Assembly: GCF_029016285.1 (NCBI RefSeq)
Contig: NZ_CP091976.1
Location: forward strand, 1,302,001-1,366,000
Source: Vibrio sp. DW001
Lineage (GTDB): Bacteria; Pseudomonadota; Gammaproteobacteria; Enterobacterales; Vibrionaceae
Length of the DNA: 64,000 nucleotides
Reading direction: 5' to 3'
Shown piece by piece: positions 16,760 to 26,540 of this stretch (its first letter is position 1; the number at the start of each line of letters is the position of its first letter). The position numbers and the translations under genes are program-made. The notes beneath the pieces were generated by a model. The model worked only from the letters and a program-made list of their open reading frames with translations. It had not been told where the DNA came from and made no database searches.

Positions 16760-18226
16760 ATGGAAAACTTTAAGCATCTACCAGAACCATTCCGCATTCG
16801 TGTAATTGAACCTGTTAAACGTACTACACGTGAGTATCGTGACCAAGCAATTATTAAAGCAGGTATGAACCCATTTTTGCTTGACAGTGAAGATGTATTT
16901 ATTGACCTTCTTACTGACAGTGGTACAGGTGCAATCACGCAAAAAATGCAAGCAGCAATGCTTCTTGGTGATGAAGCATATAGCGGCAGTCGCAGCTATT
17001 ATGCATTGGCAAACGCAGTAAAAGATATCTTCGGATATGAGTTTACAATCCCGACTCACCAAGGTCGTGGCGCTGAGCAAATTTACATCCCTGTTTTAAT
17101 CAAGAAACGTGAAATGGAGAAGGGTCTTGACCGTACTAAGATGGTCGCTCTATCTAACTACTTCTTCGATACAACGCAAGGTCATACTCAAATGAACTGC
17201 TGTGTTGCGAAAAACGTATATACAGAAGAAGCATTTGATACTGCTGTAAATGCAGATTTCAAAGGTAACTTTGACCTAGTTAAGTTAGAAGAAGCGATTC
17301 TTGAAGCGGGTGCAGCCAACGTACCATACATTGTGAGCACCATTACTTGTAACTCTGCTGGTGGCCAACCTGTTTCTATCGCAAACTTAAAAGCTGTGTA
17401 CGAAATTGGACAAAAATATGACATTCCAGTCATCATGGATTCCGCTCGTTATGCTGAGAATGCTTACTTCATTCAACAGCGCGAAGAAGCATACAAAACG
17501 TGGACGATTGAAGAGATTACTTTTGAATCTTACAAGTACGCTGATGCACTAGCGATGTCAGCGAAAAAAGATGCCATGGTACAAATGGGTGGCTTACTTT
17601 GTTTCAAAGATGATTCTCTAATGGACGTATATACTGAGTGTCGTACTTTGTGTGTAGTGCAAGAAGGTTTCCCAACTTACGGTGGCCTAGAAGGCGGCGC
17701 GATGGAACGCCTTGCTGTTGGTCTTTATGACGGAATGCGTCAGGAATGGCTAGCATATCGTATTGGCCAAGTTCAATACCTTGTAGATGGATTAGAAGGT
17801 TTGGGCATTGTTTGTCAACAAGCCGGCGGCCACGCTGCATTCGTTGACGCGGGCAAGCTACTTCCACATATCCCTGCGGGTCAATTCCCTGCACATGCTC
17901 TTGCTTGTGAGTTATATAAAGTTGCGGGTATTCGCGCGGTTGAGATTGGTTCTCTATTGCTAGGTCGTGATCCGGCTACTGGTAAGCAACACCCTTGTCC
18001 TGCTGAACTACTACGTTTGACTATTCCACGTGCAACATACACTCAAACGCATATGGATTTCGTAATCGAAGCATTCCAAAAAGTAAAAGAAAATGCAGCA
18101 AATGTGAAAGGTTTAGATTTCACTTACGAGCCAGCTGTTCTTCGTCACTTTACTGCGCGTTTACAAGAAGTTGACGCGGTACAGAAAGCGGATAAATCAG
18201 AAGAAAAAGTTCTCGAAAAAGCTTAA
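16760..18226 (+). CDS. tnaA: Tryptophanase
   Basis: PLP-dependent lyase that splits tryptophan to indole, pyruvate and ammonia in the cytoplasm. It is near-identical in long stretches to E. coli TnaA: the N-terminus [20 protein letters not shown] and the PLP lysine Lys270 in AMSAKKDAM at the same number. At 488 residues it is 17 longer than E. coli TnaA because of a charged C-terminal tail after residue 471. The reaction passes through 2-aminoacrylate, matching the ridA gene in the same unit. Indole is also a signal in vibrios. Expression is likely under tnaC control and CRP. Confidence 0.97.
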   Translation: MENFKHLPEPFRIRVIEPVKRTTREYRDQAIIKAGMNPFLLDSEDVFIDLLTDSGTGAITQKMQAAMLLGDEAYSGSRSYYALANAVKDIFGYEFTIPTHQGRGAEQIYIPVLIKKREMEKGLDRTKMVALSNYFFDTTQGHTQMNCCVAKNVYTEEAFDTAVNADFKGNFDLVKLEEAILEAGAANVPYIVSTITCNSAGGQPVSIANLKAVYEIGQKYDIPVIMDSARYAENAYFIQQREEAYKTWTIEEITFESYKYADALAMSAKKDAMVQMGGLLCFKDDSLMDVYTECRTLCVVQEGFPTYGGLEGGAMERLAVGLYDGMRQEWLAYRIGQVQYLVDGLEGLGIVCQQAGGHAAFVDAGKLLPHIPAGQFPAHALACELYKVAGIRAVEIGSLLLGRDPATGKQHPCPAELLRLTIPRATYTQTHMDFVIEAFQKVKENAANVKGLDFTYEPAVLRHFTARLQEVDAVQKADKSEEKVLEKA

Positions 18227-18236
18227 TTGCTATAAA

Positions 18237-18260
18237 AGAGGTACCCATATGGGTGCCTCT
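18237..18260 (+). other. Hairpin between tnaA and tnaB
   Basis: AGAGGTACCC ATAT-centred GGGTGCCTCT forms a 10-bp stem with one G-T pair, followed by only TTTA. The weak T-run suggests partial termination or mRNA processing so that less tnaB than tnaA is made. Confidence 0.5.
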
Positions 18261-18336
18261 TTACCTAAACAGATAATAAAATAATACGTTTTAGGTATGT
18301 AGTCCAATAACGTGAAATAACAAGAGTGAATGAAAT

Positions 18337-19590
18337 ATGGAACAGAGTTCTACGTTTACATCAAATGATAAAGCTGCGGAAAAAAGCCCTTCACTGATTG
18401 GTGGTGCATGCATTATCGCCAGTGTTTGTGTTGGCGCTGGTATGTTAGGCCTACCAAGCGCAGGAGCGGGTGCATGGACAGTATGGTCAATTCTTGCCAT
18501 TACATTAACAATGATTGTGATGACAGTATCGGGTTGGATGTTGTTGGAATCATTCAAGCATTATGACTTAAAGGTATCGTTTAATACGGTAACTAAAGAT
18601 ATGCTTGGTGACAAAATCAACATGTTCAATAACCTCGCGGTTTATTTTGTAGGAGGGATATTACTTTATGCTTATATCACATCTTCAGGCCTTATCCTTC
18701 AAGATACTTTGAATCTAGATAGTAAAATAGCTTCTATCTTATTTGTGTTAGTTTTTTCCGCCTTTGTATGGCACTCCACCAGAGCAGTAGACAGAATTTC
18801 AGTTGTTTTGATCTTATTCATGGTCTTAAGTTTTGTGTTTGGTGTATCAGGATTAGCAATTAAAGTCGATATGTCGATACTGTTCGACACTATCAACGCG
18901 GAAGCGAACTACGCGCCTTACGCTTTAGCAATGCTACCAGTGGCGTTAACCTCGTTTGGTTATCATCATTCGGTTGCTTCTATGCGAGCTTATTACGGAG
19001 ATGAAACAAGAGCGAAGTACGCCATATTGATCGGCACAGTAATCGCGCTGAGTTTGTACTTTTTGTGGTTGTTTAGCATCTATGGAAATCTACCAAGAAG
19101 CCAGTTCGGTCCTATCATCGAGCAAGGCGGTAATGTAGATGCGTTGCTGACGGCATTAGGTTCAGTTATTGAATCTGAAAAAGTAGCCAATGCGATTAAT
19201 ACCTTCTCAATGGCGGCAATCTTGTCTTCTTTCATTGGTGTTGGACTTGGCGTGTTTGACTATTTAGCAGACTTATTCAAGTTTGAAGATACTAAGCAAG
19301 GCAGAGCAAAGACTTGGTTGGTAACCTTCTTACCACCGCTTGTTTTATCGCTGCTGTTCCCATTCGGTTTTGTCATCGTCATTGGCTATGCTGGTGCTGC
19401 GGCAACAGTTTGGACGTGTATCATTCCTGCTCTTCTCGTCAGAAAAGCACGTATGTTAGAGACTGGAGAAAAAGGGTTTAGAGCACCTGGTGGTCAAGTT
19501 ATGATCTATCTTGTTATGGGTTTCGGCGTGCTAACTGCCGTGTTCCATATCATGTCGATGTTAGGTTTTCTTCCTTCGTACGTGGGATAG
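18337..19590 (+). CDS. tnaB: Tryptophan/aromatic amino acid permease (HAAAP family)
   Basis: Inner-membrane transporter of 417 residues with about eleven hydrophobic helices. The family start GGACIIASVCVGAGMLGLP lies at the first helix, and the protein resembles TnaB, Mtr and TyrP. It brings tryptophan in for TnaA. It follows tnaA by 110 bases across a leaky hairpin. Specificity for tryptophan over tyrosine is inferred from the operon. Confidence 0.9.
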   Translation: MEQSSTFTSNDKAAEKSPSLIGGACIIASVCVGAGMLGLPSAGAGAWTVWSILAITLTMIVMTVSGWMLLESFKHYDLKVSFNTVTKDMLGDKINMFNNLAVYFVGGILLYAYITSSGLILQDTLNLDSKIASILFVLVFSAFVWHSTRAVDRISVVLILFMVLSFVFGVSGLAIKVDMSILFDTINAEANYAPYALAMLPVALTSFGYHHSVASMRAYYGDETRAKYAILIGTVIALSLYFLWLFSIYGNLPRSQFGPIIEQGGNVDALLTALGSVIESEKVANAINTFSMAAILSSFIGVGLGVFDYLADLFKFEDTKQGRAKTWLVTFLPPLVLSLLFPFGFVIVIGYAGAAATVWTCIIPALLVRKARMLETGEKGFRAPGGQVMIYLVMGFGVLTAVFHIMSMLGFLPSYVG

Positions 19591-19673
19591 TCAGAATTAG
19601 GTAAACGTATCAATAACTAGCTGGTTATCTAACAATATAGATAATCAACCTCTCAAATAAATAGGAAAGTAAA

Positions 19674-20054
19674 ATGGTTGCGATTAAAACATCCGGTGCG
19701 CCTGCAGCAATTGGTCCGTACGTACAAGGCGTGGATTTGGGCAGTATGATCATTACATCAGGTCAATTACCTATCAATCCAGAAACAAAAGTAATGCCAG
19801 ATGATGTTGCAGATCAAGCCACTCAATCGTTAGAAAATGCATTGGCGATAATAACTGAAGCTGGCTTAACGGCGAAGAATATTGTCAAGACAACGGTATT
19901 TGTAAAAGACCTCAATGATTTCGCACGCATAAATGAGGTTTACGAGGTGTTCTTCAATAAGCATGACGCGCCATTCCCTGCACGTTCTTGTGTTGAAGTG
20001 GCTAGATTACCTCTAGACGCGCAAATCGAAATTGAAGTTATCGCTGTTCGGTAG
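19674..20054 (+). CDS. ridA: RidA-family enamine/imine deaminase
   Basis: YjgF/YER057c/UK114 protein of 126 residues, with the family sequence AIGPYVQGVDLG near the start and the ARSCVEVARLPLDA segment holding the substrate arginine (about residue 105). RidA proteins speed hydrolysis of reactive 2-aminoacrylate to pyruvate. Tryptophanase releases exactly this intermediate, so its place after tnaAB makes sense as a protective partner. It may be an extra copy beside the housekeeping ridA. A strong terminator follows. Confidence 0.9.
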   Translation: MVAIKTSGAPAAIGPYVQGVDLGSMIITSGQLPINPETKVMPDDVADQATQSLENALAIITEAGLTAKNIVKTTVFVKDLNDFARINEVYEVFFNKHDAPFPARSCVEVARLPLDAQIEIEVIAVR

Positions 20055-20088
20055 GTTCTTACGTCTTAGTGAAATAAGTCGTTCTAAT

Positions 20089-20124
20089 AAAGAGTGCAAC
20101 CCAATTCGGTTGCACTCTTTTTTT
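20089..20124 (+). terminator. Strong terminator after ridA, possibly bidirectional
   Basis: Perfect 13-bp stem AAAGAGTGCAACC / GGTTGCACTCTTT with a 6-base loop and a run of seven T. It sits between the convergent ridA and epd genes; the minus-strand T-run is weaker (TTTATT). Confidence 0.92.
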
Positions 20125-20140
20125 GTTTTGTTGGTCGAGT

Positions 20141-21160
20141 CTAATGAAACATCGCGAGAGCAGTATCGAGCATTCGATTAGCAAAACCCCATTCGTTATC
20201 ACACCAAACCAGCATTTTAACTAAATGCCCATTGCTTACCCGAGTCAAGGTTCCGTCGACGATTGCACTGTGAGGGTCATGATTAAAGTCACTGGAAACT
20301 AACGGTACTTCAGTATAATCAACAATACCTCGCAATGAATACCTAGAAGCCTCTAATATGGTTTGATTGATTTCATCAATATTTGCACTAGCGTGGATTG
20401 TGACGCTTAGGTCCATGGCAGTGACATTGACGGTGGGAACTCTGACAGAAATAGCTTCAAATTTGTCAGAAAATTTGGGAAATATCCTTCCAATGCCTTT
20501 GTGAAGTTTTGTATCGACGGGAATAATCGAATGACTCGCTGCGCGGGTTCTGCGAAGGTCTGAATGGTAAGCGTCAATGACGGGTTGATCATTCATAGAT
20601 GAATGAATCGTAGTGATGGTGCCGGACTCGATGCCGAAGCTTTCATCCAATATTTTAATGATAGGCACAATGCAGTTGGTTGTGCACGAGCCGTTTGAAA
20701 CAATGTTATGTTCCGGTTTCAGCGTCTGGTGGTTAACGCCGTAGATGATCGTGTTATCCAAATCGGTCGAGCCGGGGTGTGAAAATAGAACCTTTTTTGC
20801 ACCCGCAACGATGTGTTTTTCGCCATGAGCTTTGTTGCCATACACACCAGTACAATCCAAAACGATGTCAACCTTGAGATCCTGCCAAGGAAGCGGTTCT
20901 ATATCGGCAAAATGAAAAATGCGGACAGAATCAACGCTATTATTTTCGCGGTGAATAAACAGATGACGCTCGTCATAAGTGACGAGATTCTTAAAACGTC
21001 CGTGAGTGGAATCATATTGTAACAAATGAGCCATTGCGTTTGGTTCTGCAAGTTCGTTTACCGCGACTATTTCAATGGTCTTATGTTTATCGCTTTCATA
21101 CAAAGCCCTGAGAACGTTTCTTCCTATACGGCCGAAACCATTGATGGCAACTCTAATCAT
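20141..21160 (-). CDS. epd: D-erythrose-4-phosphate dehydrogenase
   Basis: GAPDH-family enzyme of 339 residues, the same length as E. coli Epd, oxidising erythrose-4-phosphate to 4-phosphoerythronate, the first step of the DXP-dependent PLP pathway. The Rossmann motif [10 protein letters not shown] begins at residue 5 and the catalytic Cys is in SNGSCTTNC. Epd rather than GapA is indicated by [22 protein letters not shown] and [14 protein letters not shown] segments. ATG at 21160 is chosen because GAAGGAAG lies just upstream; a TTG at 21178 is less likely. It is followed upstream by pdxJ in the same orientation. Confidence 0.92.
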   Translation of the reverse strand: MIRVAINGFGRIGRNVLRALYESDKHKTIEIVAVNELAEPNAMAHLLQYDSTHGRFKNLVTYDERHLFIHRENNSVDSVRIFHFADIEPLPWQDLKVDIVLDCTGVYGNKAHGEKHIVAGAKKVLFSHPGSTDLDNTIIYGVNHQTLKPEHNIVSNGSCTTNCIVPIIKILDESFGIESGTITTIHSSMNDQPVIDAYHSDLRRTRAASHSIIPVDTKLHKGIGRIFPKFSDKFEAISVRVPTVNVTAMDLSVTIHASANIDEINQTILEASRYSLRGIVDYTEVPLVSSDFNHDPHSAIVDGTLTRVSNGHLVKMLVWCDNEWGFANRMLDTALAMFH

Positions 21161-21253
21161 CTTTACATCTTCCTTCAACTTAACGTGTTACGCAGGTATT
21201 AATAATTCGCTCTCATCAGTATCTTCTCAAAAATGATGATAAGGACGTATATA

Positions 21254-21985
21254 TTACCGGCGCGCTATAGCAATGATTTCTTTCATGTTAGAAACCGCTT
21301 TGCTTAGTCCATCAAAGGCTGCACGACCAATAATAGAGTGACCAATGTTCAACTCATAGATATTCGGAAGGGCAGCAATCGCAGCGACATTGTGATAAGT
21401 GAGGCCATGACCTGCATTCACAATAATACCGAGACTGACGGCATAGGTTGCTGCAGTCGAGATTTTTTCGAGTTCAATCTGTTGGTCGTGCTCTGTTTTG
21501 GCGTTGGCGTAATGGCCGGTATGCAGCTCAATAAATGGTGCTCCACACTCTTTGGCAGCAAATATCTGTTCATTATCCGCGTCTATAAATAGGGAAACGT
21601 GGATACCTGCCTGACAAAGGGTTTGTGTGGCAGCTTTGACTTTATCTAACTGGCCTTTGACGTTTAATCCGCCTTCAGTCGTTAGCTCTTCTCGTTTTTC
21701 AGGAACGAGGCAGACAAACTCTGGTTTTACTTCTAGCGCAATTGTCACCATTTCGTCGGTAACGGCCATCTCAAGATTCATACGAGTTTGAAGGGTGTCA
21801 CGAAGAATACGAACATCCCTGTCTTTTATATGGCGTCGATCTTCTCGTAGATGGACGGTTATACCATCTGCACCTGCTCTTTCTGCTATTTCAGCAGCAT
21901 GTACGGGGTCTGGATATTTAGTACCACGTGCATTTCGTAGTGTGGCAATATGGTCAATATTGACCCCTAATAAAACTGAGCTCAT
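21254..21985 (-). CDS. pdxJ: Pyridoxine 5'-phosphate synthase
   Basis: TIM-barrel enzyme of 243 residues (E. coli 243) that condenses 1-deoxyxylulose-5-phosphate with 3-amino-2-oxopropyl phosphate to pyridoxine phosphate. The N-terminal [26 protein letters not shown] and GLTVNAGHGL-like segment (here [10 protein letters not shown]) are diagnostic. It heads a two-gene unit with epd. In most vibrios and enterics pdxJ follows recO and epd precedes pgk, so a pdxJ-epd pair beside tryptophanase is probably a second set. Confidence 0.95.
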   Translation of the reverse strand: MSSVLLGVNIDHIATLRNARGTKYPDPVHAAEIAERAGADGITVHLREDRRHIKDRDVRILRDTLQTRMNLEMAVTDEMVTIALEVKPEFVCLVPEKREELTTEGGLNVKGQLDKVKAATQTLCQAGIHVSLFIDADNEQIFAAKECGAPFIELHTGHYANAKTEHDQQIELEKISTAATYAVSLGIIVNAGHGLTYHNVAAIAALPNIYELNIGHSIIGRAAFDGLSKAVSNMKEIIAIARR

Positions 21986-22473
21986 TCTGTTACTCCATTT
22001 TTGATACTGGAATTGATAGGTGTTGTGTTAAAATAGGATGATAAATGCGATTTATTATCGATTATATATACCTTGTTCATCGTGATTTGGTGCGGCTATA
22101 AATAGACAGTTAGCAAAGGTAAGGCAAAATAGAATTAACAACGGTATTAAAATGACCACTTACAAACATTGAAAAACAAATTGAAAATATAAAATAACTA
22201 TAATTTGTTGTAATTATTAATGGATGTAGGTTGTTTTTTGTTGGTGAGGAATCACCGAAGAAAAGATTAAATAGCAGAAATGCGCGCAGAAATATTATAG
22301 TCGATATTAAACCAAGCCAATTGCATTGGCTCCAACACTGTTTTTTGACGTGTCATCATTTGTATAATCCTAACAATGCCTATTTGTGTTCTCTATTGTA
22401 TCGGGCAAGGAATAACATACAAATAATTCCCATGAAAACGTGAACACGTATACGTTTTCACAATCGGGATTCT
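21986..22473. promoter_or_regulatory. Intergenic region upstream of pdxJ
   Basis: 488 bases without a convincing gene, AT-rich. It should contain the pdxJ-epd promoter. The one structure seen is an inverted repeat TGAAAACGT (22433-22441) with ACGTTTTCA (22452-22460) just after the 3' end of the lysR gene, without a T-run. Confidence 0.4.
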
Positions 22474-23403
22474 TTAGAAACGGTTTCTGCGCATTTCCAT
22501 TACAATATATTTCGACGTTTCGATTAACTTTTCTCTAAACCATTGATGACTCGGGTCGTGGTTGAACTTCTTTAACCAGATAAGATAATTTGACATCTTT
22601 TTGTAGTCAAAAGGAGGGCTAAAGATCTGCAATTTCAAATGCTCTTCAAATTGCAACGCTATCGATAATGGGACGACAGTAACGTAATCTGATTGGCTAC
22701 AAAATAGCAAGTTATTGAATATTGATCGGCCATGATACGCGACCTTCCGCTTGCTAATATCTATGTTGGTATAGTGTCCAAGGCTGCGTATTTTGTTTCT
22801 AGTTCTTTCTAACACAACATGGGTTTCGTTCATATATTGAGATTCTGTCAGTTCGCCTTTAATCCGGGGATGATCTTTTCGGCAGACAATGACGAAGTCA
22901 CTTTCAAACAATAATGTCGACTCTATGCTTGGATGATTTGGCGGGAATATATCGACCATAACGTCGAATTTTTGTGTAAGTAAATCGTTGTACATCTTGT
23001 CATCATCATCGGGTTGGTCGAAGACTTCTAAGCTGATACCTTTATTTTTTTTGTTAGCAAACCTATTGAGGAAAAACCATTGAAGGTGCTCGGGTGCCGT
23101 CATGAAAAATTGCCGATTTGAAGCCTCAGGGTCAAATTCTCCGAGGGCCTCAAATACTCGATTAAGTTGTTGAACGGGTCCTTGAATCTGCTCGTATAAG
23201 TTTGTTGCATAAGCTGTTGGTGCTACACCTCGTCCACTCCGGATAAACAGATCTTGCCCTATCTCATTTTTTAGTCTTGCTAACGAGGTACTGATCGTGG
23301 ACTGGTTAGTACTCAAATGCTCTGCGGCCTTACTTAAACTACCGTGTTCCATTACGGCAGCAAATACGGCCAACAAGTTAAAATTTGGAATATCGTTGCT
23401 CAT
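22474..23403 (-). CDS. LysR-family transcriptional regulator
   Basis: Regulator of 309 residues with an N-terminal winged HTH (about residues 8-65, LAVFAAVMEHGSLSKAAEHL) and a LysR effector domain resembling the NahR/LeuO-type groups. ATG at 23403 is preferred over an upstream TTG at 23436. It is divergent from the alkylsulfatase gene and the 259-bp gap between them holds a perfect 24-bp palindrome. Control of the alkylsulfatase is therefore likely. The inducer is unknown. Confidence 0.88.
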   Translation of the reverse strand: MSNDIPNFNLLAVFAAVMEHGSLSKAAEHLSTNQSTISTSLARLKNEIGQDLFIRSGRGVAPTAYATNLYEQIQGPVQQLNRVFEALGEFDPEASNRQFFMTAPEHLQWFFLNRFANKKNKGISLEVFDQPDDDDKMYNDLLTQKFDVMVDIFPPNHPSIESTLLFESDFVIVCRKDHPRIKGELTESQYMNETHVVLERTRNKIRSLGHYTNIDISKRKVAYHGRSIFNNLLFCSQSDYVTVVPLSIALQFEEHLKLQIFSPPFDYKKMSNYLIWLKKFNHDPSHQWFREKLIETSKYIVMEMRRNRF

Positions 23404-23543
23404 AGGTTGCTGTTCTTCTTCCGTTACACACCCCAATACTAATCAATCGTGAAAGCGATGTATAGGTCGATATCGCACATAAAAATAGGCTATGTGACGA
23501 CTATTATCGGCGAAATTGTTGTTTTATTTCGTTGAATTTACAT

Positions 23544-23567
23544 AATTCATCGTAATTACGATGAATT
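23544..23567. promoter_or_regulatory. 24-bp perfect palindrome, probable LysR operator
   Basis: AATTCATCGTAA followed immediately by its exact reverse complement. It contains the T-N11-A pattern bound by LysR proteins (ATC-N6-GAT core) and lies in the lysR/alkylsulfatase divergent promoter region, 96 bp before the alkylsulfatase start. Confidence 0.7.
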
Positions 23568-23662
23568 GAATTCGGATTAGCCTGTGGATTCATAGCGGTG
23601 AGTTACCTAATAATGACAGCAAGAAATTACTCAACTGTTTAAAATAATATGAGGTCATTACC

Positions 23663-25633
23663 ATGACTAATTCGTTTAAGAAAATGGCTCTACCCGTTGC
23701 GATTGTGAGTGCTCTACTTACATCGAGTTATGCCACTGCTACTCCCGTTGTAGAAGCAACGTCAAAAATAGGTCAAGAATTTCAAACTAGCTCTGCTGCT
23801 CAGTACCAAAATATCGATATTGACGCACGCTATAAAAGTGATGTTTTATTCGAAAACAAATCTAATCTATTTTGGGGTAAAGGCAAGCGTATCCAAGTAT
23901 TGTCTAAAACAGGTAAGACTTTAGCGTACACAGCAGAATCAGAGAACGTGCATCCAACGCTAACCAAGCATGGTCGTAAGATGGATCAGGCTATCATTCA
24001 AATTGATGACAATGTCTACCTTGGTTACGGTTTCGGACTAGATACCCCAGTCATGATAGAAGGTGATGACGGTATTATTATCGTCGATCCCGGCGAGTCA
24101 GTTCAAATGGCTGAGTCGGTAAAAGAGCAGTTCCGTAAGATTACCGATAAACCAGTAAAAGCGATCATCTACTCTCACAATCATATTGACCATATCTCTG
24201 GCGTGCGGGCGTGGGTAACGGACGCAGAAGTGGATTCTGGTGAAGTAAAGATCATTGCGCAAGAAGGGTTAACGGCTGCGGTGGCCAACTGGTCTTCCAA
24301 TCTTGGTACATTATTCGGTCACCGTACTTCTTACACAGGTGCTAAGCATGTTGAAGAAGGAGAGTTTGGCACCGTTAATGATGGGTTAGGTCCTCGTTTC
24401 ATGCAGGGTGATATCTCATTTATAAAACCTAACATGGCTTTTAAGGATAAGTTAGAGATCACGATTTCTGGTGTAAAATTGGAGATCGCCAATGTGCCTT
24501 CTGAAACAAAAGACGAAATCGTTGTTTATCTGCCAGAGCAAAAAATTCTGCATGCGGCCGAAGTTCTGCAGGGCGAAAATTTTCCTAACCTTCATACAAT
24601 CCGCGGTACTAAGTTTCGCGACCCATCAATGTGGTTTAAAGGCATAGACACTATGCGTCAGTTTGATACGGAGATAATGATCAACTCTCATGGTCGTCCT
24701 GTTGAAGGTAAAGAAGCCGTTGCAAACGTCTTAACTGCATACCGAGATGCGATTCAATACACACATGATCAGACCATTCGTTTCATGAACAAAGGGATGA
24801 CACCCGATGAGTTAGTAGAAGTGGTTAAACTGCCTAAGCATCTTGCTGAACACCCTTGGTTGGGTGAACATTACGGTACTGTGGCTCATGCTGTTCGTCA
24901 GATCTATGTTGGTTACAATGGCTTCTTTGAAGGAGACCCATGGCAGTTAGAGCCGATGGCTTATAACCAACGCGCTGCAGCCTTTGTTGAAATAATGGGG
25001 GGTCGAGACAATATCATCACGACAGCGAAAGCAGCAATCAAAGCAGAAAACTACACATTTGCAGCGGAAATTTTGTCTTATCCTATTACGGTAAATAAAG
25101 ATGATTCAGAAGCTCGTCAATTAAAAGCCGTTGCTTATAAGACGTGGGCAGCAGACCAAGTGAATATTAACTGGCGTAATTGGGCGCTTAACTCAGCGGC
25201 AGAATTAGAAGGCACACGTGACTTCTCTAACCTGATTAGTTTTGCTTCTGTTGATGTATTGACTGCGTTACCAAGTAAACAAATCTTCGACATGATGACG
25301 TCGACTTTGATTGCAGAGAACACGCTCGATGTGCAGATGTCGTTGACATACAACTTTGCGGATACTAACGAATCATTCACTATTGAAATTCGTAACGGTA
25401 TTGCTCAGTTGCATGAGAAAGCGTTGCTAGGTGCAGGTGTCCAAATCAACACCACTCGTGCCGTTCTAAATCATGTATTAGCAGCGGGTCCAAACGCTCA
25501 ACAGGTTATTGGTAAGAACCTTCAATCCGGTGATTTCACGTTCTCAAACGGTGACATAAAGAGTTTTGGTCAGTTTATGAGCTATTTCGATAAGCCAATG
25601 ACCCCTGAAGAGATTATGCTCATTGTTCGTTGA
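23663..25633 (+). CDS. Alkyl sulfatase, metallo-beta-lactamase fold (SdsA1/YjcS type)
   Basis: Exported hydrolase of 656 residues cleaving primary alkyl sulfate esters such as dodecyl sulfate. A Sec signal peptide covers about residues 1-26 (cleavage near ATA-TP). The zinc motif HNHIDH is at 172-177, with VVDPGE-like IIVDPGES before it and NSHGRPVEG further on. The C-terminal third is the alkylsulfatase dimerisation and SCP2-like lipid-binding region, so the length is that of full SdsA1 proteins. Divergent to a LysR regulator. A free sulfate source in seawater makes carbon capture from alkyl sulfates the likelier use. Confidence 0.9.
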   Translation: MTNSFKKMALPVAIVSALLTSSYATATPVVEATSKIGQEFQTSSAAQYQNIDIDARYKSDVLFENKSNLFWGKGKRIQVLSKTGKTLAYTAESENVHPTLTKHGRKMDQAIIQIDDNVYLGYGFGLDTPVMIEGDDGIIIVDPGESVQMAESVKEQFRKITDKPVKAIIYSHNHIDHISGVRAWVTDAEVDSGEVKIIAQEGLTAAVANWSSNLGTLFGHRTSYTGAKHVEEGEFGTVNDGLGPRFMQGDISFIKPNMAFKDKLEITISGVKLEIANVPSETKDEIVVYLPEQKILHAAEVLQGENFPNLHTIRGTKFRDPSMWFKGIDTMRQFDTEIMINSHGRPVEGKEAVANVLTAYRDAIQYTHDQTIRFMNKGMTPDELVEVVKLPKHLAEHPWLGEHYGTVAHAVRQIYVGYNGFFEGDPWQLEPMAYNQRAAAFVEIMGGRDNIITTAKAAIKAENYTFAAEILSYPITVNKDDSEARQLKAVAYKTWAADQVNINWRNWALNSAAELEGTRDFSNLISFASVDVLTALPSKQIFDMMTSTLIAENTLDVQMSLTYNFADTNESFTIEIRNGIAQLHEKALLGAGVQINTTRAVLNHVLAAGPNAQQVIGKNLQSGDFTFSNGDIKSFGQFMSYFDKPMTPEEIMLIVR

Positions 25634-25658
25634 TACTTGTTGTTTAAGGCTACCACAT

Positions 25659-25690
25659 CTCGTCATCCCCACTTTCGTCGGGATGACGAG
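25659..25690. repeat. REP-like palindrome
   Basis: CTCGTCATCCC and GGGATGACGAG form a perfect 11-bp stem with a 10-base loop and no T-run. The CGTCATCCC/GGGATGACG core is like dispersed palindromic repeats common in Vibrio and related genomes. It follows the alkylsulfatase stop by 25 bases. Confidence 0.6.
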
Positions 25691-25832
25691 GAATTAATGA
25701 ACACTTCGTCTTAAATGATTGGCATTAGTCGTTATGGCGTTTTTTATGTCGAGTTTCATTACCTTGTTTTTCAAGTACCGTATGGTATGCACAATCCTCA
25801 TTAGAAAACATAGGGTAGATTTGGTGATTTAT

Positions 25833-26333
25833 ATGAAATTTAAAATCGTAATATTCCTTCTTATCTTGGTTTCATCTTATAGCTACGCGTGCGGTTTACA
25901 TCAAAGCACAGGGTTCAATTTGGTTACTGAACCCGGATCGTTAGAGGTATTTGAGAACGTCATAGCGGTAAGGCAATCCAATGCATTGGGGAACGTAACG
26001 AAGCCTGAACACTTTCTGCTATATTCCTTTAAAGGTGCACTCAATAAGTCGCATAAAAATAAAATTAATTTCAGTATTTTTGAGGCGGTAAAAGGTCATT
26101 ACAGTGAAGTAATATTCGGTCATTCTATCGATGTCTTGGGGCGTGATACATTACCGACAGGAAATGATGTATTGGTGATTACTGAGTTAGATGTGCTTGA
26201 TGCATTAGCCACAAGAGCATTGTCATGGTCGGAGGCTAAGGATCAAGGATTAGTTAAAGTTAGCGGCCAAGCCCATGATGTCGACGCCTTGGATAATTGG
26301 TTTACGACGCTTTTCCCAAATTCTATTCATTGA
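25833..26333 (+). CDS. Small exported protein of unknown function
   Basis: Not recognised. ATG at 25833 is chosen because it begins a clear signal peptide (MKFKIVIFLLILVSSYSYA, cut before Cys) and has GGTGA upstream; the frame is open further 5' from a TTG at 25719. Mature part is about 147 residues, soluble and starting CGLHQS; the Cys directly after the signal could be lipidated but the lipobox is poor. It lies between the alkylsulfatase and an aldo/keto reductase gene with gaps of about 200 bases on each side, so it is probably expressed alone. Confidence 0.7.
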   Translation: MKFKIVIFLLILVSSYSYACGLHQSTGFNLVTEPGSLEVFENVIAVRQSNALGNVTKPEHFLLYSFKGALNKSHKNKINFSIFEAVKGHYSEVIFGHSIDVLGRDTLPTGNDVLVITELDVLDALATRALSWSEAKDQGLVKVSGQAHDVDALDNWFTTLFPNSIH

Positions 26334-26540
26334 AATTAACCATCGTTAATTACGGTATGGAGTGACGCAAATGTGCATGCTTCTAACTTTATGAACACGC
26401 AGTACGTGGAAGGTTGTTACTCGGTTTAAACTGTGTATCCTTAGTGAATAGTCGATGAGAAAATTTGACCAATGCATTCGGTTAATGTCATCGCAGATGA
26501 GCCACCGCATAACGACTAATAGGTAAATCAAGGACGTCAA

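Noticed and set aside
18237..18263. Hairpin after tnaA as a full terminator
   Set aside because: Only TTTA follows; tnaB and ridA appear to depend on read-through.
22231..22443. 70-codon plus-strand frame upstream of pdxJ
   Set aside because: No ribosome site, no domain and AT-rich composition like non-coding DNA.
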